NCBI RefSeq assembly: GCF_002086675.1
Contig: NZ_MVIF01000069.1
Span: 1-32,718 of the forward strand
Direction: 5' to 3'
Length of the DNA stretch: 32,718 bases
Origin: Mycobacterium persicum
Lineage (GTDB): Bacteria; Actinomycetota; Actinomycetes; Mycobacteriales; Mycobacteriaceae
Each line of letters starts with the position of its first letter. Within the stretch, counting starts at the first letter, position 1. This document shows, piece after piece, positions 1 to 9,956 of this stretch. Below the pieces are notes generated by a model. It saw nothing but the letters and a program-made list of their open reading frames with translations, did not search any database and was not told the DNA's origin. Position numbers and translations under genes: made by a program.

Positions 1-1
1 G

Positions 2-286
2 CCCCGCCCGGCGCCCGATCGGATGCCTGCCCACCCGACGCCCGATCGGATGCCCACTCGCCCGACGCCCGATCGGATGCCCACTCGCCCGACGCCCGCC
101 GAGCCTGCCAGCACAACGCCGTATCGCGAGGGCTATGGCGCCTATGGCGGCTACGACCGTCACTCGACCACCCATGGCGGCGGCTATGGCGGGGGCCATG
201 GCGGCTATGGCGGCTATGACCCCTATGGCGGTTACGACCGTCACTCGGCGTCCTACGGGCGCGGTAGCTATGCCGGGACTCACTAG
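2..286 (+). CDS. C-terminal part of a repetitive Pro/Arg- then Gly/Tyr-rich protein (5' truncated)
   Basis: The reading frame is open from the left edge, and the repeat pattern already runs through the first codons, so the gene begins outside the window. The visible part starts with a nine-residue repeat (PTPDRMPTR and variants, about three copies). A Gly/Tyr/His-rich tail follows in which the segment GGYDRHS occurs twice; the stop is at 284-286. No catalytic motif, transmembrane segment or recognisable domain is visible. Low complexity suggests a disordered or surface-exposed tail. It lies 46 bp upstream of the PPE gene on the same strand, where a PE gene would often be found. I do not recognise the family; the composition alone does not justify a function. 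Confidence 0.55.
   Translation, partial: PRPAPDRMPAHPTPDRMPTRPTPDRMPTRPTPAEPASTTPYREGYGAYGGYDRHSTTHGGGYGGGHGGYGGYDPYGGYDRHSASYGRGSYAGTH
13..93 (+). repeat. 27-bp tandem repeat, three copies
   Basis: Three consecutive 27-bp units (13-39, 40-66, 67-93) each begin GCCCGATCGGATGCC. Units two and three are identical; the first differs at a few positions, and a partial fourth begins at 94. The period is a multiple of three, so copy-number change would keep the reading frame and alter only the number of nine-residue units. The array may extend beyond the left edge. Confidence 0.9.
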
Positions 287-332
287 CGCAGCCGTCGTAC
301 AGCCGATAACCACTCAAAAGGAGGGATTAGCA

Positions 333-1505
333 ATGGATTTCGGTGCCTTACCCCCGGAAATCAACTCGGGGCTGATGTATGCAGGACCAGGGTCGGCGTC
401 GATGCTGGCCGCGGCGGCGGCCTGGGATGGCCTGGCTGCCGAGTTGCGCTCCGCCGCGACGGGCTACGGCTCGGTGATTGCCGAACTTGCCGACGCGGGA
501 TGGCAGGGCCCGTCCTCGGCGGCCATGGCCGCCGCCGCCGCACCGTATGTGGGCTGGATGCACTCCACCGCCGTGCAGGCCGAGCAGGCGGGAACGCAGG
601 CGACCGTGGCCGCGGCCGCGCACGAGGCTGCGTTTGCGGCCACCGTGCCACCGCCGGTGATTGCGGCTAACCGGGCGTTGCTCGCGTCGCTGGTCGCGAC
701 GAATTTCCTGGGCATCAATACGCCGGCGATCATGGCCACGGAGGCGCACTACGCCGAGATGTGGGCTCAAGACGCCGCCGCAATGTATGCCTACGCCGGC
801 GCGGCATCAGCGGCGGCCATGCTGACCCCGATGGCGGTGGCGCCTGCCACGACCAATGTGGCCGGCCTGGTCGGCAGTGCGGTCGCGGCCGGCGAGGTCG
901 CCGTCACCAACCTGCAAGGCGCCATCCAGGGCCTGGCCGGTCAAGCGGCCAACACGCTGGCGACGATTCCGTCATCGCTGCGTAGCAGCTTCCAAACCGG
1001 CATTAGCCAACTTGTGGGCCTCTTGGGCGGCACCTTCGGCCAGGCTGGCCAGGGCGCCGGCATGGGCGCACCCGGAACTGGCGGGCTGCAACAACCGGCA
1101 GCACCCAGCCCGTCTCCGGCGAGGCCGATGCACACCCCGGCCCCGGTCCCTCGACCGGCGACGCCCATTCCCACCGCACCCATGCGGGTGCCCGAGATGC
1201 CGGCGCTGCCCCCGACTCGCGTGCCGGAGATGCTGGCCCCGGGTCGGACCATGGTGCCGTTGACGGCCGGTATGGGTCAGGCCGGTTCGGTCGGAAGTCT
1301 GTCGGTGCCGCCGAGCTGGGCCGCGTCCGCGCCCGAAGCTGCGGCCGCTCCGGCGGCTGCGGCCACGCCGATCACCGGTGCCGGTACGGCGGCGCCAATG
1401 ATGACCCGGGGCATCCCCGCGGAAACGGTGCGGTTCATGCAGACGCGAGAGTTCGGCGTAGCCATGCCGGCCCTGGCCGTGTTGCCGCGCAGCGTGGTCG
1501 GCTGA
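333..1505 (+). CDS. PPE family protein (PPE-SVP subgroup)
   Basis: 390-residue PPE protein, a type VII (ESX) secretion substrate that normally pairs with a PE protein. The N-terminus MDFGALPPE carries the Pro-Pro-Glu signature at residues 7-9. The conserved W-x-G turn is at W57-G59 (GWQG), followed by the Ala-rich helical bundle of about 180 residues. Near residue 320 there is a SLSVPPSW segment, which places it in the SVP subgroup. The central region is rich in Pro and Met. The ATG at 333 follows a good ribosome binding site (AAAGGAGGG). In-frame starts further upstream would add a low-complexity extension overlapping the previous gene and were rejected. By position next to EsxW/EsxV it corresponds to PPE65 (Rv3621c) of M. 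tuberculosis, but I cannot confirm orthology. No PE gene is visible directly upstream. Confidence 0.93.
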   Translation: MDFGALPPEINSGLMYAGPGSASMLAAAAAWDGLAAELRSAATGYGSVIAELADAGWQGPSSAAMAAAAAPYVGWMHSTAVQAEQAGTQATVAAAAHEAAFAATVPPPVIAANRALLASLVATNFLGINTPAIMATEAHYAEMWAQDAAAMYAYAGAASAAAMLTPMAVAPATTNVAGLVGSAVAAGEVAVTNLQGAIQGLAGQAANTLATIPSSLRSSFQTGISQLVGLLGGTFGQAGQGAGMGAPGTGGLQQPAAPSPSPARPMHTPAPVPRPATPIPTAPMRVPEMPALPPTRVPEMLAPGRTMVPLTAGMGQAGSVGSLSVPPSWAASAPEAAAAPAAAATPITGAGTAAPMMTRGIPAETVRFMQTREFGVAMPALAVLPRSVVG

Positions 1506-1578
1506 GGAGAGGGGGCGACGCTCTCGAGTTACCGGTGATCGACATCAGATTCGACGATTCTTCAAGGAGGCATTCAAC

Positions 1579-1875
1579 ATGACCGCACGTTTTATGACCG
1601 ACCCGCACGCGATGCGGGACATGGCGGGCCGTTTCGAGGTGCACGCCCAGACCGTGGAAGACGAGGCCCGCAGGATGTGGGCGTCCGCGCAGAACATCTC
1701 TGGTGCGGGCTGGGCCGGTACGGCAGAGGCGAGCTCTTACGACACCATGGGCCAGATGCATCAGGCCTTCCGCAACATCGTCACCATGCTGCACGGGGTG
1801 CGCGACGGACTGGTCCGCGACGCCGGCAACTACGAGCAGCAAGAGCAAGCGTCCCAGCAGATCCTCGGCAGCTGA
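1579..1875 (+). CDS. esxW: ESAT-6-like WXG100 protein, EsxW type (QILSS family)
   Basis: 98-residue WXG100 protein that forms a helical hairpin and is exported by a type VII secretion system as a heterodimer with the product of the next gene. The W-x-G turn is W45-A-G47. A C-terminal YxxxE secretion signal is present (Y85 to E89 in YEQQE). The C-terminus QQILGS is a variant of the QILSS ending that names this subfamily (EsxJ, K, M, P, W). It closely resembles remembered M. tuberculosis EsxW (Rv3620c). An AAGGAGG ribosome binding site precedes the ATG by about 9 nt. The PPE gene is 73 bp upstream and the EsxV partner 28 bp downstream, so the three are probably co-transcribed. Paralogues are nearly identical in this family, so the symbol rests partly on context. 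Confidence 0.93.
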   Translation: MTARFMTDPHAMRDMAGRFEVHAQTVEDEARRMWASAQNISGAGWAGTAEASSYDTMGQMHQAFRNIVTMLHGVRDGLVRDAGNYEQQEQASQQILGS

Positions 1876-1903
1876 GCCGATTCCACGACAGGAGAACACC
1901 GAC

Positions 1904-2188
1904 ATGACAATCAGCTATCGGTTCGGCGATGTCGACGCCCACGGCGCCACCATTCGCGCACAAGCCGCCTCATTGGAAGCCGAGCACCAGGCCATCGTTC
2001 GTGACGTCCTTGCCGCCGGGGACTTCTGGGGCGGCGCCGGGTCGGCGGCCTGCCAGGAGTTCGTCACCCAATTGGGCCGCAACTTCCAGGTCATTTACGA
2101 GCAAGCCAATGCTCATGGCGCCAATGTGCAAGCCGCCGGGGCCAATATGGCCAACACCGACGGTGCGGTCGGCTCCAGCTGGGCCTAA
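1904..2188 (+). CDS. esxV: ESAT-6-like WXG100 protein, EsxV type (Mtb9.9 family)
   Basis: 94-residue WXG100 protein, partner of the upstream EsxW-like protein. The turn between its two helices is W42-G-G44 (FWGGAGS). The sequence matches the Mtb9.9 family (EsxI, L, N, O, V), including the conserved LGRNFQVIYEQANAHG helix and the VGSSWA terminus. The start is the ATG after a CAGGAG ribosome binding site; a longer in-frame extension overlapping esxW was discarded. In M. tuberculosis the EsxV/EsxW pair lies beside Rv3618 and ephA. The same neighbours occur here with one extra gene (an alcohol dehydrogenase) in between. The stop is one base away from the stop of the convergent dehydrogenase gene. 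Confidence 0.93.
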   Translation: MTISYRFGDVDAHGATIRAQAASLEAEHQAIVRDVLAAGDFWGGAGSAACQEFVTQLGRNFQVIYEQANAHGANVQAAGANMANTDGAVGSSWA

Positions 2189-2189
2189 G

Positions 2190-3209
2190 CTAAGCCTGGG
2201 GCGTGACCAGAATCTTGCAGTGCCGCTCGGGGTCGGTGAGGTCGTCGAAGGCCGTACCGACCCCGTCCAGGCCGACCTCCCCGGTGATCAGCGGGCTGAC
2301 GTCGATATCGCCCTCGGCGATCGCACGCAGTGACTCGGCGAATTCATCCGGGCCGTAGGCGAGCACGAACTGCACGTTGATCTCTTTGGCAATCGCGAAG
2401 AACGGATGCATGGTGTCGGTCTGCATGCACACTCCGGCCACGACCAGCCGCGTGCCCGGCCGCGCCCGTCGCAACACCTCATCGATGATCCCCGGCACGC
2501 CGATCGCCTCGAAAACCACTGCAGCCTTGACGGTGTCAAATGGCGAGCCCTGTGCCGGGTTTACCGTCCGATGCGCTCCCATCGTCGTCGCCAGTTCCCG
2601 TCGCTTCGACGAAAAGTCAGCTGCCACAATGGTTTCAACGCCGCGCAACCGAAGTGCTGCGATGATGGACATACCGATCGGACCGCAACCAAGCACCAGG
2701 GCCGCCTCGCCGGGGGCAATGCCCGACTTGTTGACGGCGTGCAATCCCACCGCCATGGGTTCGGCGAGGGCGGCATGTTTGGGATCGAGGCCATTCGGAA
2801 CGGGCAGCAGCAGCGGTGCCGAGAGCAGCATCCGTTCGGCATAGCCGCCGATTGTGTCGTTGCTGTAGATGATCGGCTCGAAACCCTTGGCCGACAGCAA
2901 CACCGGAATCGACGTGACCAACGTTCCGGGTGGCTGGGTTTCGGTATCGGGTCCCGCTTCGAGTATCTCGGCGCTGAATTCGTGACCCATGAAGACGTCA
3001 CGGTTCAGATCGACGTTGGGTCCGCCGGTGCCGCGCGACATCTGATCGGTGAGCGCCAGCATTTCCTCGCCGTGCGCGGCGAAATGCAGGTCAGAACCGC
3101 AGATACCGCATGTCAGCACCTTGACCAGTACCTGGCCCGGGCCGGGCGCCGGGTCGGGCACGTCGTCCCGGTACACCATGCGCCCATTTCGTAACACCGA
3201 GGCGCGCAT
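2190..3209 (-). CDS. Zinc-dependent medium-chain alcohol dehydrogenase
   Basis: 339-residue medium-chain dehydrogenase/reductase predicted to oxidise an alcohol or polyol with NAD(P). The catalytic zinc site is visible as C37 (CGICGSD, residues 34-40) and H76-E77 (GHEF). The Rossmann dinucleotide-binding motif is GCGPIG at 174-179. The four-Cys structural zinc lobe of classical alcohol dehydrogenases is absent, which resembles the threonine/sorbitol dehydrogenase-like branches. The ATG overlaps the stop of the upstream monooxygenase gene (TGATG), so it is the third gene of an operon ephA - monooxygenase - dehydrogenase. The context suggests sequential oxidation of a lipophilic substrate (epoxide to diol, monooxygenation, alcohol oxidation), but that is inference and the substrate is unknown. 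Confidence 0.9.
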   Translation of the reverse strand: MRASVLRNGRMVYRDDVPDPAPGPGQVLVKVLTCGICGSDLHFAAHGEEMLALTDQMSRGTGGPNVDLNRDVFMGHEFSAEILEAGPDTETQPPGTLVTSIPVLLSAKGFEPIIYSNDTIGGYAERMLLSAPLLLPVPNGLDPKHAALAEPMAVGLHAVNKSGIAPGEAALVLGCGPIGMSIIAALRLRGVETIVAADFSSKRRELATTMGAHRTVNPAQGSPFDTVKAAVVFEAIGVPGIIDEVLRRARPGTRLVVAGVCMQTDTMHPFFAIAKEINVQFVLAYGPDEFAESLRAIAEGDIDVSPLITGEVGLDGVGTAFDDLTDPERHCKILVTPQA

Positions 3210-4402
3210 CAGCTTTCACCGCCTTGGTGCTCGGCCACGTGCTCGTTGATGGCCTTGACGACCGCCTGGCCCGCCCGGCCGATCAAGTCCTCACGCTTGC
3301 CCTTGGCCCACTCGTGCGACGCGCGGGGCGCTTCGAGCTGACCCTTGAAATAGGGGATCACTTTGCGGGCGAACAGGTCATAGGAGTGAAAAGTCGCCTG
3401 TGGCGCCGCCCAGTCGTGGCCGAGCAACAGCAGCGTTCCGAAGCCGCCCGAGCGGTCCAGCAGGTCCTCGATGTGGGCGATAGCGTCCTCAGGTGTGCCG
3501 ATGCAGCAATTCCCCTTGGCGGCATACTCTTCGACGAATTCCCGGGTGGATTGCGTGCCCTCGACCGCGTTGGATAGCGGGACAAACCCCGCCGCGCCAA
3601 AGTACTTCGAGAAATCGGGCAACCCGTAGATACAGTCGTCGAGAGCCTGGTCCCGGGTGTCGGCCAAATGCATGATGGAAAGCACTCGCCAGTCGCGACG
3701 ATCGGGCTCGTCCCGTCCGACTTTGGCGGCCTGCTCGCACACCACTCCCCAGGTGTTCTCCAGTGCGGCATACCCGCCGGGCACCGACATCGACAGCGAC
3801 AGCAGCGACGTGCCCAGCGCTCCGGCCAGCCTTGGCCCGGACGGCGAAATCATTGCCGCCGTTGAGATCTCAGGGTACGGCCAGGTGTACGGCCGGATAT
3901 GTAGTTGCGCCTCGCGCAGGGTGAACCAGTCGGAATGGCGGTCGATACGTTCGTCCGGCGCGGCACGGAACAAGGCGAGAATCGCCTCCAGAGACTCCTG
4001 CATCATCCGGCGCTGGTCGATGGGATCGATGCCCATCATGTAGGCGTCCGACGGCAGCGCGCCGGGGCCCGTGCCGAACATGACCCGGCCACGGGTCAGG
4101 TGATCCAGCAGCACCCAGCGGTCGGCCACCATCAGCGGATGGTGGTAGGGCAGCGAGACCACTCCGGTGCCCAGCCGGATGTGTTTGGTCCGCTCGGCCG
4201 CGGCCGCGATGAAGACCTCCGGGCAGGCGATCAGCTCGTAGCCGCCGGAGTGATGTTCGCCGAACCAGGCCTCGTCGAAGCCCAGGCGGTCCAGCGCGAC
4301 CACCCGGTCCATGTCGTATTCCAGTGCCGCCGTGGGGGATTGGCCGGTCGGGTGAAACGGTGTGATGAAGACGCCGAAGCGAAGCGGCGCACCCGTCACC
4401 AC
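3209..4402 (-). CDS. Luciferase-like (bacterial luciferase family) flavin-dependent monooxygenase, Rv3618-like
   Basis: 397-residue TIM-barrel protein of the luciferase-like monooxygenase family, which uses reduced FMN or F420. It begins with the typical strand RFGVFITPF, then FDEAWFGEHHSGG near residues 42-54 and the TKHIRLGTGVVSLPYHHP segment near residues 71-88; these build the flavin site. Length and sequence agree with M. tuberculosis Rv3618 (about 395 residues). The annotated start is a GTG whose codon overlaps the ephA stop. The next codon, GTG at 4399, would give a 4-bp GTGA overlap and is an equally good start. The 3' end overlaps the dehydrogenase start by one base. Whether the cofactor is FMN or F420 cannot be decided from sequence alone. 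Confidence 0.9.
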   Translation of the reverse strand: MVTGAPLRFGVFITPFHPTGQSPTAALEYDMDRVVALDRLGFDEAWFGEHHSGGYELIACPEVFIAAAAERTKHIRLGTGVVSLPYHHPLMVADRWVLLDHLTRGRVMFGTGPGALPSDAYMMGIDPIDQRRMMQESLEAILALFRAAPDERIDRHSDWFTLREAQLHIRPYTWPYPEISTAAMISPSGPRLAGALGTSLLSLSMSVPGGYAALENTWGVVCEQAAKVGRDEPDRRDWRVLSIMHLADTRDQALDDCIYGLPDFSKYFGAAGFVPLSNAVEGTQSTREFVEEYAAKGNCCIGTPEDAIAHIEDLLDRSGGFGTLLLLGHDWAAPQATFHSYDLFARKVIPYFKGQLEAPRASHEWAKGKREDLIGRAGQAVVKAINEHVAEHQGGES

Positions 4403-5361
4403 TGCACCCCGTTGAGGAACTCGAGTAGTATCGCGTTCACGTCGTCGGGCCGCTCCTGCTGCAACCAGTGCCCGGCGCCGTCGATCAGCACCTCGCGGTA
4501 GGGGCCGCTGATCACCTCCGAAGCGCGGTCGGTACGGGTGAAGGACAGCACCGGGTCCGCGGTCCCAGCAATAAATAGTGACGGCACCGAGATTTTGGCG
4601 TCAGCGAGTTCGGCCGTTGTCTCCCAGTTGCGGTCGAAATTGCGATACCAGTTGAGCCCGCCGGTAAAACCGGTGTGAGCGAATCCGCTGATGTAGTGGT
4701 CCAGTTCGTCCTGACTGATCCAGTCCGGCAGCCCTTCCGGCTCCGGCAGCCGGTCGATAAAGCCCTCAGGTCCGGGCGCCAGCATGCGCAGTGCCGAACT
4801 CTGGTCGCCCGGTGGTCGCAAACCGCCGATCATTCGGCGCATCGTGCGGGCCGGGTCACCATCGAGCTCAGCATCGGCCACACCCGGCTGCTGGAAATAG
4901 AGGATGTAGAAGAAGTTCTCTCCGAACGTCTTGCGAAACGCTTCGGTGGGCGGCACCTGAGCGCGGGGCAGCGGTGGAACGCTCAATGCGGCGACTCCCG
5001 CGACCCGGTCGGGGTGCAACAGCGGCGCATTCCACACCACCACGGCACCCCAGTCGTGACCCACCCAGACCGCGCGCTCCGCGCCCACGTCGTCAAGCAA
5101 ACCCACCAGGTCGGCCGTCAACTGGTGAATGTCGTAGGCCTCGATCGCCTCCGGACGCGACGAACCCCCATAGCCGCGTTGATCCGGAGCCAGCACGTGG
5201 TAGCCGGCGGCGGCCAGTGCGGGAATCTGGTGCCGCCAGGAGTAGGCCAGCTCGGGAAAGCCGTGGGCCAGTATCACCACGGGTGCGCCGCGATCTCCGG
5301 CCTCGACCACCCGCAGCTGTACACCATTGGTATCGACTAACCGTTCGGTTGATAGAGCCAC
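4396..5361 (-). CDS. ephA: Epoxide hydrolase EphA
   Basis: 321-residue alpha/beta hydrolase that opens epoxides to vicinal diols through a covalent aspartyl intermediate. The oxyanion-hole motif HGFPE is at 33-37, the nucleophile elbow GHDWG has D103, and the acid/base pair is D269 (GTADP) and H298 (GAGHW). Length and motifs match EphA (Rv3617). The start is a GTG at 5361 with only a weak Shine-Dalgarno-like GGTGAGA. It is the first gene of a three-gene overlapping operon with a luciferase-like monooxygenase and an alcohol dehydrogenase. In M. tuberculosis the espACD genes lie upstream of ephA; here they are absent from that position. Confidence 0.93.
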   Translation of the reverse strand: MALSTERLVDTNGVQLRVVEAGDRGAPVVILAHGFPELAYSWRHQIPALAAAGYHVLAPDQRGYGGSSRPEAIEAYDIHQLTADLVGLLDDVGAERAVWVGHDWGAVVVWNAPLLHPDRVAGVAALSVPPLPRAQVPPTEAFRKTFGENFFYILYFQQPGVADAELDGDPARTMRRMIGGLRPPGDQSSALRMLAPGPEGFIDRLPEPEGLPDWISQDELDHYISGFAHTGFTGGLNWYRNFDRNWETTAELADAKISVPSLFIAGTADPVLSFTRTDRASEVISGPYREVLIDGAGHWLQQERPDDVNAILLEFLNGVQW

Positions 5362-5422
5362 CGTCTCACCAAATCACAACGGCACCGGAGCGGGAAGGCC
5401 CCATCTGGGTAGGGCTCCGCCG

Positions 5423-5474
5423 AGCGTGAAACCGCTGCGAAAATTCGGCTTGAATTTGGCAGCAGTTTCACGCT
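5423..5474. repeat. Long imperfect inverted repeat between divergent genes
   Basis: The left arm (5423-5446, beginning AGCGTGAAACCGCTGCG) and right arm (5452-5474, ending GCAGCAGTTTCACGCT) are reverse complements except for three or four positions. They are separated by only five bases. The element sits in the 158-bp gap between the divergent ephA and VOC genes. The GCGTGAAAC-GCTGC core resembles short palindromes I recall scattered through mycobacterial intergenic DNA. It would fold into a stable cruciform or RNA hairpin on either strand. Its role, whether operator, dispersed repeat or transcription barrier, is unknown. Confidence 0.75.
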
Positions 5475-5519
5475 GGGTGCAACGGTCGGTCGGTCAGGTG
5501 GAAGCGCGGACTGGATATC

Positions 5520-5960
5520 GTGACCGGCGCCGCGCATCATCGGCTGATGCGGCTGGACCACATAGTGCTATGGACAAAAGACGTGCGGGCGGCAATGGAC
5601 TTCTACTCCAGGGTGGTCGGGCTTACGCCGGTACGGTTCGACGAGTTCGAAGGCGGAACTGCGCCGTTCCCGAGTGTGCGGGTGTGCGAGGACTCCATCA
5701 TCGACCTCATCCCCGTGCGAAGTGCCGCGGCTACCGAGTCGATGACCAGGGTCGCCGGCAGCGCGGGCCATCCGGTCAACCACGTCTGTCTCGCCATGTC
5801 GAAGACCGAGTACGACGCCCTCGACGAACGTCTGCAGGCAGCGGGCATCGACACCGGCGCGCGGCTGAACCTCAGCTTCGGCGCTCGCGGCTGGGCGCCG
5901 CAGGGCTACTACTTCGCCGATCCGGACGGCAATGTGATCGAGGCGCGCTACTACGAGTAA
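5520..5960 (+). CDS. VOC (glyoxalase/bleomycin resistance/dioxygenase fold) protein
   Basis: 146-residue protein of the vicinal oxygen chelate superfamily. Two beta-alpha-beta-beta-beta modules are visible, opening with LDHIVLWTKD and with PVNHVCLAMSK. Candidate metal ligands are the His of LDHIV, the His of NHVCL and the Glu of NVIEARYYE. DPDGN precedes the last strand, as in glyoxalase I-type and dioxygenase-type members. The start is uncertain: GTG at 5520 gives an eight-residue extension, while ATG at 5547 (MRLDHIV) begins where the fold usually begins; neither has a clear ribosome binding site. It lies between divergent ephA and the ftsH operon, where M. tuberculosis has espACD. The substrate is unknown. 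Confidence 0.85.
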   Translation: MTGAAHHRLMRLDHIVLWTKDVRAAMDFYSRVVGLTPVRFDEFEGGTAPFPSVRVCEDSIIDLIPVRSAAATESMTRVAGSAGHPVNHVCLAMSKTEYDALDERLQAAGIDTGARLNLSFGARGWAPQGYYFADPDGNVIEARYYE

Positions 5961-6186
5961 CTGCCCACCCGATGGCCGAGCGCCCCGGTCGCGCGATCTG
6001 TGGGCCACGTCACGCTGGAAGACCGTGACCAGCCAACCGCGGGCGCTGATGTGACCAATATCCCCGCGGCGGTTGCGATGCTCGGGAACCCTGGCGGGAA
6101 CCGCCGGTCGTTGACGCAGCAGGGCTGTGGCGACCCGCTAGCCCGGCTAGACCCGTCGAGCTGGGCTTGCGATCGCCACGGGACGG

Positions 6187-6192
6187 TAACCT
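6187..6192 (+). promoter_or_regulatory. Candidate -10 element for ftsH
   Basis: TAACCT matches the mycobacterial TAnnnT -10 pattern about 55 bp upstream of the ftsH ATG. A TTGCGA lies 14 bp upstream, shorter than the usual spacing, so the -35 assignment is weak. The rest of the 287-bp gap (5961-6247) holds nothing else I can name. Confidence 0.3.
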
Positions 6193-6247
6193 TGACATTT
6201 CCAGCTGCGTGAATCCGGAAGGACCTGGCCGGCACGGCCGATGATTG

Positions 6248-8491
<2,244 letters not shown>

Positions 8492-8508
8492 CGAAACGGA
8501 GGATTGCC

Positions 8509-9117
8509 ATGACGCAGCTGGATTCTCGCCCCACGTCGTCCCTCCCGCGGGCGTTCGACCAGCCGCGCGCCGAGGCCGCCGTTCGTGAATTGCTGTGCGC
8601 CATCGGCGAGGACCCGGACCGGGGCGGTTTGCGGGACACTCCGGCACGCGTCGCCCGCGCCTACAAGGAGATCTTCGCCGGGCTCTACACCGACCCCGAC
8701 GCGGTGCTCAACGCCATGTTCGACGAAGACCACGACGAGCTGGTGCTGGTCAAGCAGATACCGATGTACTCCACGTGCGAACACCATCTGGTGTCGTTTC
8801 ACGGTGTGGCCCACGTCGGCTATATCCCGGGTGAGGACGGCCGGGTGACCGGGTTGTCCAAAATCGCCCGGCTGGTAGACCTGTATGCCAAGCGGCCGCA
8901 GGTGCAGGAGCGGCTGACCAGCCAGATCGCCGACGCGCTGGTGAAGAAGCTGGAACCCCGGGGCGTCATCGTCGTCGTCGAGGCCGAACATCTGTGCATG
9001 GCGATGCGCGGGGTCCGCAAGCCCGGTGCCGTCACGACGACCTCAGCGGTGCGTGGTCTGTTCAAAACCAATGCCGCTTCTCGAGCCGAAGCGCTCGATC
9101 TCATCCTGCGTAAGTGA
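8509..9117 (+). CDS. folE: GTP cyclohydrolase I
   Basis: 202-residue enzyme converting GTP to 7,8-dihydroneopterin triphosphate, the first step of folate synthesis. The zinc site is visible: C90 and H93 in the STCEHH motif and C163 in EHLCM. The segments CEHHLVSFHG and the C-terminal MRGVRKPGA are hallmarks of the family, and the length is normal. A GGAGG ribosome binding site precedes the ATG by 6 nt. Its stop overlaps the folP1 start by four bases (GTGA), indicating translational coupling. It is a homodecamer in other organisms; the residues above suggest a functional type IA enzyme. Confidence 0.97.
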   Translation: MTQLDSRPTSSLPRAFDQPRAEAAVRELLCAIGEDPDRGGLRDTPARVARAYKEIFAGLYTDPDAVLNAMFDEDHDELVLVKQIPMYSTCEHHLVSFHGVAHVGYIPGEDGRVTGLSKIARLVDLYAKRPQVQERLTSQIADALVKKLEPRGVIVVVEAEHLCMAMRGVRKPGAVTTTSAVRGLFKTNAASRAEALDLILRK

Positions 9118-9956
9118 CCCCGGCGCCTGTGCAGGTCATGGGTGTCGTCAACGTCACCGACGACTCGTTCTCGGACGGCGGGCGTTACCTCGATGCCGCC
9201 GGCGCCGTGGAGCACGGTCTGGCGCTGGTTGCCGACGGCGCCCACATCGTCGACGTCGGCGGCGAGTCCACTCGGCCCGGCGCTGCCCGCGTCGACCCGG
9301 GTGTCGAGACGGCCCGAGTGCTACCGGTGGTGAAAGAGCTTGCTGCACAGGGAGTTACGGTCAGCATCGACACCATGCACGCCGCCGTCGCGCGCTCGGC
9401 GCTGGAAAGCGGCGCGCAACTGGTCAACGACGTGTCCGGCGGCCGGGCCGATCCGGCGATGGCGCCGTTGGTGGCCGAAGCCGGGGTGACGTGGGTGCTG
9501 ATGCACTGGCGGCCGGTGTCGGCGGCCAACCCGCACCAGGTGCCCGACTACGGCGACGTGGTGGCGCAAGTGCGCGGCGAACTGATGGCAGCCGTTGACG
9601 ACGCGGTAGCCGCCGGCGTCAACCCGGCGAAGCTGGTGATCGATCCGGGCCTCGGTTTCGCCAAGACGGGACAACACAATTGGGCACTTCTTCGGGCCCT
9701 GCCGGAGTTGGTCGCCACCGGGTTTCCCGTTTTGCTGGGTGCCTCGCGCAAGCGTTTCATCGGTAGCTTGCTCGCCGGGCCCGACGGCACCACCCGCCCG
9801 CCTGCCGGGCGCGAGACGGCCACGGCGGTGATTTCGGCGCTGGCTGCCCTGCACGGGGCTTGGGGCGTGCGGGTACACGACGTGCGGGCAACGGTCGACG
9901 CCCTCAAGGTGGTCGAAGCATGGCAGCGAGTTGAAGGGACCGAGCGCGATGGCTGA
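9114..9956 (+). CDS. folP1: Dihydropteroate synthase (sulfonamide target)
   Basis: 280-residue TIM-barrel enzyme joining dihydropterin pyrophosphate and p-aminobenzoate to form dihydropteroate. Signature segments are VMGVVNVTDDSFSDGG at the N-terminus, DVGGESTRPGA, the SIDTMHA strand, DPGLGFAKT, the GASRKRF lysine/arginine motif and the final GVRVHDVRA. All known substrate-binding motifs of the family are present. The GTG start overlaps the folE stop (GTGA), and the 3' end overlaps folB by eight bases. The match to FolP1 (Rv3608c) is close. Nothing suggests the inactive FolP2-type paralogue. Confidence 0.97.
   Translation: MTPAPVQVMGVVNVTDDSFSDGGRYLDAAGAVEHGLALVADGAHIVDVGGESTRPGAARVDPGVETARVLPVVKELAAQGVTVSIDTMHAAVARSALESGAQLVNDVSGGRADPAMAPLVAEAGVTWVLMHWRPVSAANPHQVPDYGDVVAQVRGELMAAVDDAVAAGVNPAKLVIDPGLGFAKTGQHNWALLRALPELVATGFPVLLGASRKRFIGSLLAGPDGTTRPPAGRETATAVISALAALHGAWGVRVHDVRATVDALKVVEAWQRVEGTERDG

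Noticed and set aside
135..332. Upstream extension of the PPE gene to an ATG at 135
   Set aside because: It would overlap the preceding gene and add low-complexity Ala/Met sequence before the conserved MDFGALPPE start, which has its own strong ribosome binding site.
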